Assembly: GCA_034440575.1 (NCBI GenBank)
Contig: JAOTOL010001070.1
Location: 112,001-176,000, forward strand
Direction: 5' to 3'
DNA from: Imbricaverruca yamaguchii
Lineage: Eukaryota > Arthropoda > Thecostraca > Neoverrucidae
DNA: 64,000 bases
Shown here piece by piece: positions 43,729 to 55,886 of this stretch; position 1 is the first letter of the stretch; every line of letters starts with the position of its first letter. The notes beneath the pieces are model-generated. The model was not told the origin of the DNA. It searched no databases and worked only from the letters and a program-made list of their open reading frames with translations. The position numbers and the translations under genes are program-made.

Positions 43729-46700
43729 GGCAAGTGGTTTACTGCATCATATGCCGCCTTCCGATTAGACAAGTAGTATAGAAGTGTGTAACTTCCCTGC
43801 AAATGCTGGTGACACCACTGCGTTTAAACACTGTGAATCTGGATGTATACTACATCAGTTAGACTAAATATACACTTTCCATTTCCTAAAACATGCTCAG
43901 AATTCACACCGCTCCCTCACGAAGGTTACATTCGAGATTGTGGCGATTCGTGGCGTCGGTTTTGTAAACAGTATCTTATCGATGCGTTCATGCAGCTCAT
44001 AGAGACTATTCACGCCTGAGATCACGCGATTCTCCATATATCCTTAGTAGCGGAGGTTTTTGCCTTCTCACCTCCCCGCTGAATCGGGGAAGAGGTGATA
44101 TCACGTCAGAGAAGGTTGGCGGGAACTGCAGAAGAGGGTTAGCGAAAACTGCGCATTCCTCGAGATACAAGGAATGCACACAAATAATTCAAAGGGCATC
44201 AGCAATTATTCCGATATGTTTTCGTATACACGAAATTCTGTTGCAACTGCCAACTCACCATCAACCATACCACCGCATAGCATATCCTTCATCTGAACAT
44301 TTCCACTTGGCCCATGCATGGCCACTGATCTGAATCCATGCATGGCCACTGATCTATCAAGATGGCCCTGCGCGGCGAGTGACAAGAACATCCGTCGGTC
44401 GGGCCGTGCACCACCTGGTGAGAGGACATTAGACCGGTTCACATTTCAACTTTTTTCGAAGATAGCTTCATCTCGCATATTTTCCCATTGTTTGGTTCAT
44501 TTTAAGTCCATTGGTGTTAGTTTTAGCAGGATCGATCAATATCTTAGGGTGCCGCATCGACCCCAAAGTTTGGGTGTTCGGACTTCCAACTTGCCGTTTT
44601 TGCCCGCAAGTCTAGCGGTTTTTTCTCCGGTATCTCATCGTCAGGCAACATACTGCAGACTTACCTACCAGCGCATCCAGTAGCTTTTACCTCGACATGT
44701 TCCAGTTCATCGTTATTTGCAGCCCAAAGATCGCGTTTTCGCGAGGAACTGGATATGGGTCAGTGACGGTATAGTTGCCCCTCGCCCTCATCTTCCTTCC
44801 CCCAAATTTTTTCCAAACCACAAACCCCCCCCCAAAAAAACCAAACCAGGAAGGAAATAAAAAAAAAACACAAAAAAAAGTTTTTTTATCTACCCCCCAA
44901 AGAAAAAAAAAAATTACCCCCAAAAACGAAAAGAGCCTTAACAAATTTTAACGCAGGTGTGTATAGAAACCAAGGTCCCACCTCTTCAGCACATCATCGA
45001 ACAATTTCAACCAAGTCAGTGGTCGCATGTCCCCGATTTATGGACGACATACTAACACTGATACTGTGGTCGACACTAACACTAGAGCGACCGCGCCCAT
45101 AGGCACTAACGCACAAACTCGTCGCCGACACATTCCAGCAACACAGCATGCCCGCTCGGCTAGATCATTTGTGACTTTGACCTCACGGACACAGTTCTCG
45201 AATTTCACGTAGTCGTCGTCCTCGCCCACTGCTGTGGCGGCCGCTTCAGCAGGGGCGTACACGGACACGATCAACTAAAAACCATGAGGTCTCTCAACGA
45301 GTCCAACGGTCTCCCAGGCATACTACGGGCACGTCCTCCTCAAGCCGCCGACCACGCATCTGGGAGTTTTGCTCCCCCAGGACTTTTTCAGCCTTTCCCA
45401 CTTTGTCTGACGTAAACTATTAGGCATGTGAATAGACTATGGGCCTGACGTCGCGTTTTTGAACCAGGCTATAATTTCATAACTCTGAGTCCCCATCTCA
45501 GATCTCTGATTCAAACATGTATGCATCCAAGTCTTCATACAAACCCAGCCTGACACCATCTCAATCTCTTGTTAACGTTCACACACAATCTTCAACTTGT
45601 ACACAGATCGACCTTCAACATACTAACTCTCATCTCAAACGATTACATCTCAACAGTTATGCAGCGGTATCAAGACAGTCAGCCTCAGACATACACTTCA
45701 ATAGTGACCCCGGGGGCCTCACGCCACGCCTTTTCCTCACGGCCCGCATAATGAATGCCTCACCAGCATATGTCTTGGTCGGTGCCCAATCATCCGCAAC
45801 AACCTGGCAGCTTTTTCCATAGAAGGCTTCATCTTGACCTCTGGTCTCAGCGGTCATGCAAGCGTTTCCAACTAATCTTTGGAATAACGTGGAGTCTACA
45901 AAGGAAATTGCCCCGTATATTTTATTCGCCTTGTATTCTTCTCGAGTTTCCGCCACTCCGTGAAAAGTAACTCGAGCCCCTTTCTTGGCCGTTTAAAAGC
46001 CGGAGGGGGCTAAAAAAGACCAAAAAAGAAAAGGACATTCACCAATAGTAGATCCTGCTTCTTCAAGATTGCCCTCACCTTCACGTGCAATAACTGTAGC
46101 CTGCCTTACTGTGGGTAGCTGAGACCCTGTGATTGAAGGTCTTGGTTGGCCCACCAAGAACTTCTGACTGTTCTATCTTCTCTACGATTGTTTTTAGCGC
46201 TAAAGGAGGCTCTGCGCTGTTTACCAATTCTTGCAACTGAATGTACATATATGTCAATTCCTTTGTTGTCTCTAACACCAAAGGAATTGTCTGTTTTAGG
46301 TTATGCTGGGGAGGGGGCTTAATGAACAACGTACCCATATGATCCAGTGTTAAGGATGCATAGGTAGCATTTGGAAGGTGGGAAGGGAAGGGGAGCGGTG
46401 AAAGCCAATGCGGTGTAAGGTAATTTTATGGACATACCAAAATGTTATAAACAAATCTTTCAAGCTCATGAGTGGCTAGAAATTCACCTGTCAAAAATAA
46501 AGAAGGTTAGTTATTAATGGAAAACGAGCATCAGTCCCTGTTGTGTGAAGTCTCAAATTTTTTGGCTTGGCATCAACAGAGCACTTTTGAGGCTTTTATG
46601 TTTCAGCAGTGTTTCAAAACTGGATTTTCAGTCAGCGTCCATCACCATAAAAACGTCGCAGGTTGTCAGAAAGCAGGGTAGGAATGACTGTACGTAGCAT

Positions 46701-46955
46701 CATCCGAACAATTAATCATAATCAATTAAAACATAATCATGCACTCTTGATGCACATCGCAGGCAACCTTCCGGGACTTCCGGCCGGGGGCTGCAAATTT
46801 TACGCAAAGCACGCAAAAACATACGACATTACTGGCTCTTCTCCACGTCGCTCGTAAAGCCTGCATGAAAATTGACAACGGGCCTACCATATTTCACAGT
46901 ATCAAACACTGAAACACTGAATACCAAACACTGACTTCCGTCTTCTGCATAATGG
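43729..46955. other. Intergenic sequence with a low-complexity block and unidentified minus-strand frames
   Basis: 44805-44945 is a block of A, C and T homopolymers that looks unlike normal sequence. Minus-strand frames at 45038-45274 (starting MIVSVYAPAEAA), 45657-45956 and 46081-46338 are somewhat protein-like. The first begins like the VxSVYAP strand of LINE endonucleases but then loses similarity. They may be pieces of one decayed element. I cannot assign them. Confidence 0.4.
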
Positions 46956-46984
46956 CCATGCACAGCATGACTACCATGTCATCG

Positions 46985-47095
46985 TCATGATTATTATGGC
47001 TACCGTGACTGCCATGACTACCACGACAACCACGATTACCGTGACTACCATGACTATCACCATCATTATGACTACCATGACTATCACCAAATTGG
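46985..47095 (+). repeat. ATGACTACC-type short repeat
   Basis: Variants of a 9-12 base motif (ATGACTACC, GTGACTACC, ATGACTATC) are repeated about ten times directly before the 29-bp minisatellite. Confidence 0.8.
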
Positions 47096-47104
47096 AGCAT
47101 TGGA

Positions 47105-48375
47105 GTTACCAACACACTATAGCCCCGCCAGCTGTGACAAACACATTACAGTATCACCAGCCGCCACCAACACACTACATTTCCACCAACTGTCACAAAC
47201 ACAGTGCGGTTCCACCAGCCGTCACCAGCACACTGCAGCCCTACCAACTGTCACCAGCACACTGCAGCCCTACCAGCCTTCACCAGCACACTGCAGCCCT
47301 ACCAGCCGTCGCCAGCACACTGCAGCCCTACCAACTGTCACCAGCACACTGTAGCCCTACCAACCGTCGCCAGCACACTGCAGCCCTACCAGCCGTCACC
47401 AGCACACTGCAGCCCTACCAACTGTCATCAGCACACTGCAGCCATACCAGCCGTCACCAGCACACTGCAGCCCTACCAGCCGTCACCAGCACACTGCAGC
47501 CCTACCAACTGTCACCAGCACACTGCAGCCCTACCAGCCGTCGCCAGCACACTGCAGCCCTACCAGCCGTCACCAGCACACTGCAGCCCTACCAGCCATC
47601 GCCAGCACACTGCAGCCCTACCAGCTGTTACCAGCACACTGCAGCCCTACCAGCCGCCGCCAGCACACTACAGCCCTACCAGCCGTCGCCAGCACACTGC
47701 AGCCCTACCAACCGTCGCCAGCACACTGCAGCCCTACCAGCCGTCGCCAGCACACTGCAGCCCTACCAGCCGTCACCAGCACACTGCAGCCCTACCAGCC
47801 GTCGCCAGCACACTGCAGCCCTACCAACTGTCACCAGCACACTGCAGCCCTACCAGCCGTCGCCAGCACACTGCAGCCCTACCAGCCATCGCAAGCACAC
47901 TGCAGCCCTACCAGCCGTCGCCAGCACACTGCAGCCCTACCAGCCGTCGCCAGCACACTGCAGCCCTACCAGCCGTCACCAGCACACTGCAGCCCTACCA
48001 GCCGTCACCAGCACACTGCAGCCCTACCAGCCGTCGCCAGCACACTGCAGCCCTACCAGCCGTCGCCAGCACACTGCAGCCCTACCAGCCGTCGCCAGCA
48101 CACTGCAGCCCTACCAGCCGTCGCCAGCACACTGCAGCCCTACCAGCCGTCGCCAGCACACTGCAGCCCTACCAGCCGTCACCAGCACACTACAGCCCTA
48201 CCAGCCGTCGCCAGCACACTGCAGCCCTACCAGCTGTCGCCAGCACACTGCAGCCCTACCAGCCGTCGCCAGCACACTGCAGCCCTACCAGCCGTCACCA
48301 GCACACTGCGGTCCTACCAGCCGTCACCAGCACACTGCAGCCCTACCAGCCGCCGCCAGCACACTACAACCACGC
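47105..48375 (+). repeat. 29-bp minisatellite, about 43 copies
   Basis: The unit CAGCCCTACCAGCCGTCGCC AGCACACTG is repeated over about 1.27 kb with few variants (CGTCGCC/CGTCACC/CTGTCACC). Since 29 is not a multiple of three, every frame cycles through the same 29-residue period. All frames lack stops, which explains open frames of 430 and 510 codons. I do not regard these as genes. Confidence 0.96.
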
Positions 48376-48639
48376 CAACCGTCACCTCCTCGTATCTTGT
48401 TTTCATCTAAGCCACCTGAGTACTGGAATGCTGCTCATTGCTCATCTGTCGTTGCTGACTATCTGCCTTGCTCCGCCTCGTATTCGCAGTCGTTGACTTT
48501 TCTCGCACACCTGAAGTAATGCTGCCCTCCATTAGCAGTCGCCCCAATGGCTGGGCGCAGGTCGCGACCGTGTTCCATTCCAGCTCGGGAATGCACAAGA
48601 CTGGCTGGGTGCCTGCAGTGCCCGTCAGCCAGACAACAC

Positions 48640-49195
48640 CCTGTTACAGGGCGTGTCGCAGTCCAGTGACGTGCCTGTTGGCCAGGTGAGCCACACGAAG
48701 GCGTGTCCCAGTCCAGTGACGTGCCTGTGGGTGAGGTAAGGCACATGAGGGCGTGTCCAAGTCCAGTGACGTGCCTGTGGGTGAGGTAAGGCACATGAGG
48801 GCGTGTCCAAGTCCAGTGACGTGTCTGTTGGTCAGGTGAGGCACACGAGGGTGTGTCGCGGTCCAGTGACGTGCTGTGGGTGAGGTAAGGCACACGAGGG
48901 CGTGCCCCAGTCCAGTGATGTGCCTGTGGGTGAGGTAAGGCACACGAGGGCGTGTCGCAGTCCAGTGACGTGCCTGTGGGTGAGGTAAGGCACACGAGGG
49001 TGTGTCCAAGTCCAGTGACGTGTGTGTGGGTGAGGTAAGGCACACGAGGGCGAGTCCAAGTCTAGTGACGTGTCTGTTGGTCAGGTGAGGCACACGAGGG
49101 TGTATCGCAGTCCAGTGACGTGCCTGTGGGTGAGGTAAGGCACACGTGGGCGTGTCCAAGTCCAGTGACGTGTCTGTGGGTGAGGTAAGGCACGC
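48640..49195 (+). repeat. 50-bp minisatellite, about 11 copies
   Basis: GTGACGTGCCTGTGGGTGAG followed by GTAAGGCACACGAGGGCGTG and TCCAAGTCCA recurs. Every copy contains GTGAGGTAAGG, which looks like a strong splice donor. Minus-strand frames of about 170-190 codons arise from it. Confidence 0.93.
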
Positions 49196-50169
49196 AAGTA
49201 GGGAAACTGAGTCTCCCAGACGAGGCAGTGGTCGATGGTGAAGATGGATTTGACTACCTTGGGGCTTAGGCTAGCTTGGTCGCCCAGTTATGATGCACAG
49301 TAGACAGTAGCTGTCACGTAATTGATGCTTCAGGCTATATCTTCTGACATTTTCAAGGTAACCGTGGAAATTCCTAGAGCCACGGTATTAGTTCCACGGC
49401 GTTGCATATGACATTGCATAAAAGGAGAAATATAAATGACATGAACTATAAAAATGATCCCAGGACGTCTTTGAGCCCTATTCCCAGAAGCGAAACCGGT
49501 GGATGAATGGCGCCCACAGCGGAACCAGATAGTGCATTACCATACAGTGAATAGGTCATCCACATGACATTACCATGTAGTGAATGGATCATCCACGTTG
49601 CATACGCTCATATATACAAAGCATGCCGTATGGTTATCGCGTTGTCAATTTCACGTGTCTGGAAAACGTGCTGAAGTAAAAGAAGGCTTCAGGTACATAC
49701 CCTGGAAGATTCTTCAGTCCTCGGGTGTACCTCTGGATAGCCGTTTTACATTACGATTTGCAAGTCAGATCGGCTCATCTATGTCCGATGGCACCTCTGG
49801 GTAATCGTTTTACGTTATGTTAATTTGAAGGCAAGTCGACTCATGTACGTCCGGCGTCACGATTAGGTTACCATTTGTTTTCTCAATGGGAAAGCGAATC
49901 GGCATATATACGTTCGACACCATTCATGGATGGCTATTTATTTTATTCCTACAAGTGTATGTGTCGACAAGCATTGCGTGTTGGAATGCGTGTTGAAGTG
50001 AGCGTTGCTGGTCTGTTGTCTATAACCTGCTAGTTCGGTGACGTGCATAAAACCAAATCGTAATTGGAGGAATTGTGGGTGCTTATCACTCATAAGCGGT
50101 GGAAGCGGGAGGGTGATGCCCTCTTTGTGGCAGAATGCCGTTGAGTTGTAGTTTCATCGTGACACCTAC
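49196..50169. other. Intergenic sequence, no feature seen
   Basis: No gene or repeat recognised apart from a short repeated phrase, (A)CATTACCATGTAGTGAAT-like, at 49530-49600. Confidence 0.45.
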
Positions 50170-50174
50170 TATCC

Positions 50175-50560
50175 CGACATGAATTGTGGGGGCTCAAGCG
50201 CGATTTTATCGGATCCCGGTACGATTTTCGGGCCCCGGCGAGAGTTTTTAGGGCCCCAGTGTCCTAATTTTTGCCCCCTATCGGATTTTTTGGGGCACCG
50301 CCATTTGGGGGGCACCGGTGCGAGCTTTGCAGGCACGCTGTGTTTATTTTGGTCCTTCTACACGAATTCTTGGGGTCCTACGAGAAATTTGCGATCCAAG
50401 TGCGATTTTGTTGGATCTTCAGTACGATTTTCGGGCTCCGACGGGTAGTATTATGCCCAACGTGATTTTTGGGCGCCAAAAAATCGGGCACCGCAAAATA
50501 GGGCCCTTCGAACGCCGAAATGGGCCTCTGGCACGACAGAGGGGTTCCGCTAGGACGGGA
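50175..50560 (+). repeat. Degenerate CGATTTT-TGGGGC(A/C)CCGG repeats
   Basis: Units of about 30 bases pair a T-rich core (CGATTTTCGGG, TGATTTTTGGG) with a purine/C-rich GGGCCCCGG block. The order is loosely periodic. It could be a decayed satellite or part of a transposon. Confidence 0.55.
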
Positions 50561-51031
50561 CCCCCTTTAGCTTCCCTTTGGTTCTGCTACTGGTCACTGC
50601 TGTCATTATACTGATGCCGATGCCAACGATCGACTAGTCATCAGGGCCACTTTTGTTAATATTTTCAGGTTACGTTCTTGAAGGGTAGATGCGCAATGCC
50701 GCATGTTCTGGGCATCGCTGGGACCTACCATCAAAATCGTATCAGGTCGAGGTATTTGTTTTCTTCAGGGACGATTTACGGACGTAAGATCTGACTTATA
50801 CAAGTGTTTCCATAATCCCCACGATATTCATTTGGAGTTTTCAGAACATGCGCACTTTGCGACTGCAGGGCAACTGCACCTCCGTTACGGAGACAGGCCC
50901 GCCACACCCCGCCCCTACCTCCGGCGGCTGCCGCCGCGCGGCGATAGTCGGCCGGCCGGCCGTCCCGGCGCCAGCACACGCAGGGCGTCAGCGTCAGTAC
51001 TCGTCGAGCGCCACCGGTCCACGGACGCGCC

Positions 51032-51336
51032 ATGAAGACGCTGCTGACGTGTGTCTGCGTGCTGGCGGCGGCGGCCGGCGCCGCGGCCGACCAACACCTG
51101 CGCCAGATCGTGTCGGCGCTCACGACCCGGCTCGACGCGCTCGAGGCGGGCCAGCAGCGCGACCGGCAGGCGGTGGCGCTGCTGGAGCGGCGCCTGGACG
51201 CCGCCGAGCCGACCTGGCTGGCCGACGGCGTGACCCGCATGCGGCGCGAGCTGCGCCAGCTGGCCGACCACATGCGCGTGCAGGCCACCGTCGGCGACAG
51301 TCTTGTCGAGATGCACTCCGAGATTGACAGCATGAG
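51032..51336 (+). CDS. Scabrous-like secreted coiled-coil protein, first coding exon
   Basis: The start ATG gives MKTLLTCVCVLAAAAGAAA, a classical signal peptide with likely cleavage before DQ. A heptad-patterned coiled coil follows (LRQIVSALTTRLDALEAGQQ, AVALLERRLDAAE, MRRELRQLADHMRV, LVEMHSEIDSM). The GC content is very high, like the pyd exons. The donor GTGAGA at 51337 leaves phase 2, agreeing with the acceptor at 54591. A signal peptide followed by long coiled coils is the architecture of scabrous, a secreted modulator of Notch signalling that ends in a fibrinogen-like domain. Other fibrinogen-related or laminin-like proteins are possible. Confidence 0.75.
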
Positions 51337-54300
51337 GTGAGAGATGTCGGCCACTGGACGGTTGTCATCGAGGCAGTGCGGTTGGGCGCCGAGCCATGAC
51401 CACCCCACCCCGCCAGGCGGAGAGACCGGCTGTCTGGTCGCTGTTTGTTACCTCCGCGCGGTACCGATGAGAGCCATCGTCACCCATTGTCGTCTAATCA
51501 TGGTGCACAAACGCCTTGGTGAATGGATAAAGTTTTTTTTTCCAGTCTGCACACGAATTAGCATTGCAACAGCTTCTAAGAAATGGGACGTAGTTTATAC
51601 TGTAGGTGCACCAACTTGGATGGCCCGGGCTGTTAAGTCGCCTTGTATTCAGCAAGGTGTGTGACCGCATTGGAAGCATGAGAAGAAAACTGATGCGTAC
51701 AAGAAAGAACCATAGACCCGAGTGCATCGATTGTCCTTTCACTCGCAGTTCCATGCACGCATGCTTCTATAGATTTGAGGAGGGGTTGATTCATTTTGCT
51801 TCCAGCAAAAGTGCTTAGTCTGGGTGCAAATGTTCCGTGTGTATAGTTGGAATCTGTGTGCCAACAAGGGATAACTCAGACCACCTACGCTTGATTGAAA
51901 GCCCCTAGAATTTGGTAACTTGCCTTGAAGCTTATGTTTAAAATGGAGAAAAAAACAATACAAATAGAAAACACTACCGTCAAGCGCCACCTGGCATTTG
52001 TGTAATCTGGAACGCAATACACTATGTATTTTATATTCATGGAAGGGATGTTGGCATGTCAAAGCCATGAAGTCATTTTACACGGTGTGGGCCATCAGCA
52101 CACTGACTTGCTGTAGTTTCGAGTAGGGACACACCGTTTGGGTTCCATTCCAAAAATGTCTGATGAGTTATTTTGTTACTGAGAGGGAAGACCGAGGAGT
52201 TTACTTTCATAGCTTACACGAAATCATTTAATTACAGCTGCACTGAGATACAAATTATTCATGGCAGCCATAGATAAGAGTTTGAAGGTATTTTGTCATA
52301 CGAGGACTTGATCGTTCTGATGAACGTTGAATTTCCAGAAAGGGTTGCAGTGGGGTATATATCACCGTTGCTGTCCTCCGGCCTTCATTGGAACAAGTGC
52401 TCTTCCTGTAGCGGCCTTCATTAACTTTTATGTCGGTTACCTTCTCGGCGTAATTCCTGTTGCAATAAGTAGTTTCATAAAACATACTGAAAAGCTAACT
52501 TATGTTCCATTGCGTGCAATACGTACAATTATCACCCAACATGATATATTAAGATGCTTGGCAAAAACAGTTTGGATGGCCGTTTAGCTATGCCACTGAC
52601 TTGCGTTTCAAGTGCGTGCTTGTTCAATCCGTTTTGGTGCCATAAAGCACGTTCACAATGCCTTCAAATGTGCATTTGAAGCGTGTTGCCGGAACCGTGG
52701 CAGCGTGCTCATTTCCAGAATTATGCCACGCGAACAGTTATTACCTGCCGACAGGCGTACATTCAGATAGCGACAAGCTTGTACCGACGATTTGCAAAGG
52801 CAATTACGTTGGCGCAAATTACGCCGATAGCCTCCGTGCTCGCTCCGGCATCATGCCGGGTTGGCTGATTAGCTCTTCGCTTTTTAGCCGCTCGCCTTGG
52901 CCCGATAAAATGGTCTGGATATTTGAATAATGCACACAGTCCGGCTCTGCCAGGTCATGTGATCCGCCGAGCTACCGCCTCCTCACAGAAGCCCACTGAT
53001 CAAGGACCTACTTCCTCCTCACAACAACCTACTGACCACGGAGCTACCGCCTCCTCACAGCGGCCTACTGACCACGGAGCTGCCGCCTCCTCACAGTAGC
53101 CCACTGGCCATTGCCGCCCTCGTGACCTTTTGGCAGGCCATCGCTATGCCATGGAGCCCCGAGTGCAACTGCGCACATGCAGCACGGACTCGCCGTGCCG
53201 CTAGGTGTGTGGTCCAATTACCATTAACGTGCCTCATTGTTAAGTCGTAATTGTGTCGTAGTTTTTCCTTGCGTAGGGAGGAAGTGTGGTGGGCACGGAA
53301 GCCTCAAACTGGAAGCCTCTGTCATATGCAAGGCACATAAAGGGATAGTTTTCCCCGAAACGATTTGCTGGTAGAAGGGCTCTTTTGGATGTAGTTCAAG
53401 TAGAAACTGCATATGGAAAGTCTGAAGCTTTGAATTTCCTTTTGGAAAATTATGTTCCCGGAAAATCCGCGGAAGGCCCATGCTACGAACTCTGGCGTTT
53501 GTGGGACCTGAAATCGACTATATTATGGCCGATACCTGACAATTGGCTATATCAGCGCTGTCCAACGAATTGGCGTGTCCTATAACGACTCGGAATTTCA
53601 CTTTGGCTTGATATTAGCGCTTGGGATAATCGATGCCTAGTGACGCTGACATGCTTAGCAAGCATCGACTGTCTCTTCATAATCACCCTCGAAGCATAGC
53701 GTGAATTTGGAAATGTCGGCTATAAAAAATAATATTCGGGAGATAGTTGTCTTCCGAAACCACCTCTGCCAGCAACTCACTACCCGTAAATGTGTTATGC
53801 CTTTATTACTTCCCGGTTCGGAGTTCCGTATACGACTTCTTTTTTAAACATTCATGAAATTTAGTGTGAGTATGCAGACCAATGGCAATAATGATGACAT
53901 TACAAGTTGTGTTAAACTTATGTTCTAGATGCTGCATAATACGTGCATTTCTGCACGTTATACGGAATTTTGAATAGTCAAAAATTACATGGGATGTTAC
54001 ATTTCCAACGTTCGCGATTGTGAGATGTATGAAGTGTTTAAGTTACATAACTTATTTAGTGCTCTGGCGAGGCACATTTAATTTCATCAATATCACACGA
54101 TGACCTTTCCTCGATGATTAGAAAATGCAATTGAAAGTTATTTTGCTCTTGGTGTATATTCGGGTACAACCTTTCGTCAAACCACAAAAATAAGCAAAAA
54201 GTTATTGATTTTTATACGCCAAGAGCAAAGTAACTTTCAGCTGCATATTCTAATCATCGAGGAAAGGTCATATTATGATATTGATGTATGAAGTCTTCGA

Positions 54301-54591
54301 TCAATCTTGAACAAGCTAGCATTGGCTTCCTCATAAACTAACTACTTAACTTGTGTGACTTCATTTTGTAAGTGAAGGAATTAACCACGTAAACTTAGCT
54401 TGCTTTGAGTGGAATCTAATTAAAATGACTGCAAGATGGAGGCTTAGGCATCTGCGCAGTGAAGGTACCAAAATATCCGACTTTGACATCTTGCTCGGAC
54501 GAACACTTCTCAACTTCCAATGACTCTGGAAACCATACCTCAGTCAATGGTGGGACGCCAGATCTGACGCAGCCGGTCCGTGCTCCTCCAG
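51337..54591. other. Intron 1 of the scabrous-like gene
   Basis: A 3.25-kb AT-rich intron. It holds a 200-bp inverted repeat at 54086-54287 (listed separately), a short tandem block with CTACCGCCTCCTCACAG at 52970-53100, and no other coding signal. Confidence 0.6.
54086..54287. repeat. Long imperfect inverted repeat, arms about 73 bp
   Basis: The left arm (54086-about 54160) contains GACCTTTCCTCGATGATTAG and TTTTGCTCTTGG. The right arm (about 54215-54287) is its reverse complement with roughly 10% mismatch. The spacer is about 55 bases. It looks like a fold-back or hairpin MITE; no target duplication was recognised. Confidence 0.85.
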
Positions 54592-54772
54592 TCAGGAGAT
54601 CCGGGTATTGAAGGAGACGACAGCGGCGTCGGCCGTCAAGGCGACCAAGAGCGACAACTCTTCCGAGCACACCGTGATCCTGTGGCTCAAGGACATGGTC
54701 ACCATGCTGAAGGGTCAGGTGGCCGACCTGGCCGAAGGCTTCAACGTCACCGGGCTGTTGCAGCAACAGCAG
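54592..54772 (+). CDS. Scabrous-like gene, second coding exon
   Basis: Phase 2 entry after GTGCTCCTCCAG; the alternative AG four bases on is out of phase. The exon reads QEIRVLKETTAASAVKATKS then DNSSEHTVILWLKDMVTMLK and GQVADLAEGFNVTGLLQQQQ. The TV-x-WL...I/M..L..Q(L/V).DL pattern resembles the TVEWLQQTISEIRKQLVDLQ segment of Drosophila scabrous as I recall it. NSS and NVT are possible N-glycosylation sites, in keeping with secretion. The exit is phase 0 before GTCAGT at 54773. Confidence 0.75.
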
Positions 54773-54784
54773 GTCAGTTGTGGT

Positions 54785-55165
54785 CGTAGTAGCTGTTTTG
54801 GGGGAGGGAGAGGGAAGGGGAGAGAGAGGTAGGAAGAGGAAAAGGAAGAGGAAATGGAAGAGGAAGAGGGAGGGGAGAGAGATAGGAAACGGGTAGGAAG
54901 AGGGATTGAAAAGGAGGCGGGAGATGGAGGGAGAGAAAGATAGGAAGAGGGAAGGATAGAGAGAGTGGAATAAGGATAGGAAGGTGAGAGAGACAGGAAG
55001 AGGGAAAGGGAGAAGGAATGGAAGACAATTAGGGAGATAGAAAAAGAGAGAGAGATAAGAATAGGGAGAGGGATGGAAGAGGAAGAGGGAGATAGAGAAA
55101 AAAGGAGAGAGGAAGAGATGGAGGAAGACAGAGCGAAAGTGGAGGAAAGAGGGAGGCGTCAAAAT
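54785..55165 (+). repeat. Polypurine (GA-rich) tract, about 380 bp
   Basis: The + strand is almost entirely A and G (GGAAGAGGAAAAGG, GAGAGAGATAGG and so on), beginning just after the exon donor. The complementary strand yields a 250-codon Phe/Leu/Ser/Pro frame that is a composition artefact. Long polypurine mirror-like tracts can adopt triplex structure. Confidence 0.93.
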
Positions 55166-55886
55166 CAAGGTAATTTAACAGAGCTGTATTTTGAGTGAAG
55201 GTGAAGCCTGAGCCAATCTACTCACGTGTCTATGAAAGATCGTGTGAGTAGTCTCGCTATGCTCGACCCTATCCAGCCCTGACATTTTTATAACCGTAAT
55301 AATCATGTAGCTCTTCCCGTTATGATCTATTCACGGAAAGCTAGGTGTGCTCTTTTATGCTTAATTTCTGCCTTTTTTCAATATAAATTATGAAGTGCTC
55401 TTTAGCTTTGTCACAAAGAGAGCCCTTCGTGGCAGCATTTCGCACCAAGGGCAGCTGTCGGCGCGTTTTGCGAGACAACACGGCAATCAAAATCCTAGTT
55501 TTCTGATTCAGAGTAAGATTTACTCTTTTAATTTCGAAATTCGTCAACTTTCATCACAGTATTTCTCTGGAAATGCTCATGCAGAATATAACACTTGCCC
55601 TTGCTGGTTCAGATGCAACACGTGCGTTTAGTGCTAATAATGTGTACCATTTACTAAATATATGCTTCATATATATCTTGTGCTGATAATACAAGTAGGA
55701 TCCAACCAACAATATATCTTTTTTTAAACTCCTGCTGGGCGAGATGAGGCGGGAGGGTGGGGGGGGGGGGTGCACAAGCTTCCCCTAAAGTCTGGTCCGA
55801 CACATGGCGTCGCCGCCGTTCAGATAATTGCCTTTACGCGTGGAGCTGTTCGTTACGCTTCCCCTGACACTTTCCTCCGACCGCAG

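Noticed and set aside
46987..48519. 510- and 430-codon plus-strand frames rich in H, T, S, P and Q
   Set aside because: Entirely produced by the 29-bp stop-free repeat.
48459..49159. 170-194-codon minus-strand frames
   Set aside because: Produced by the 50-bp repeat; no domain.
54416..55168. 250-codon minus frame with a hydrophobic, Leu/Ser/Phe-rich protein
   Set aside because: Complement of the polypurine tract plus the antisense of the second scabrous-like exon.
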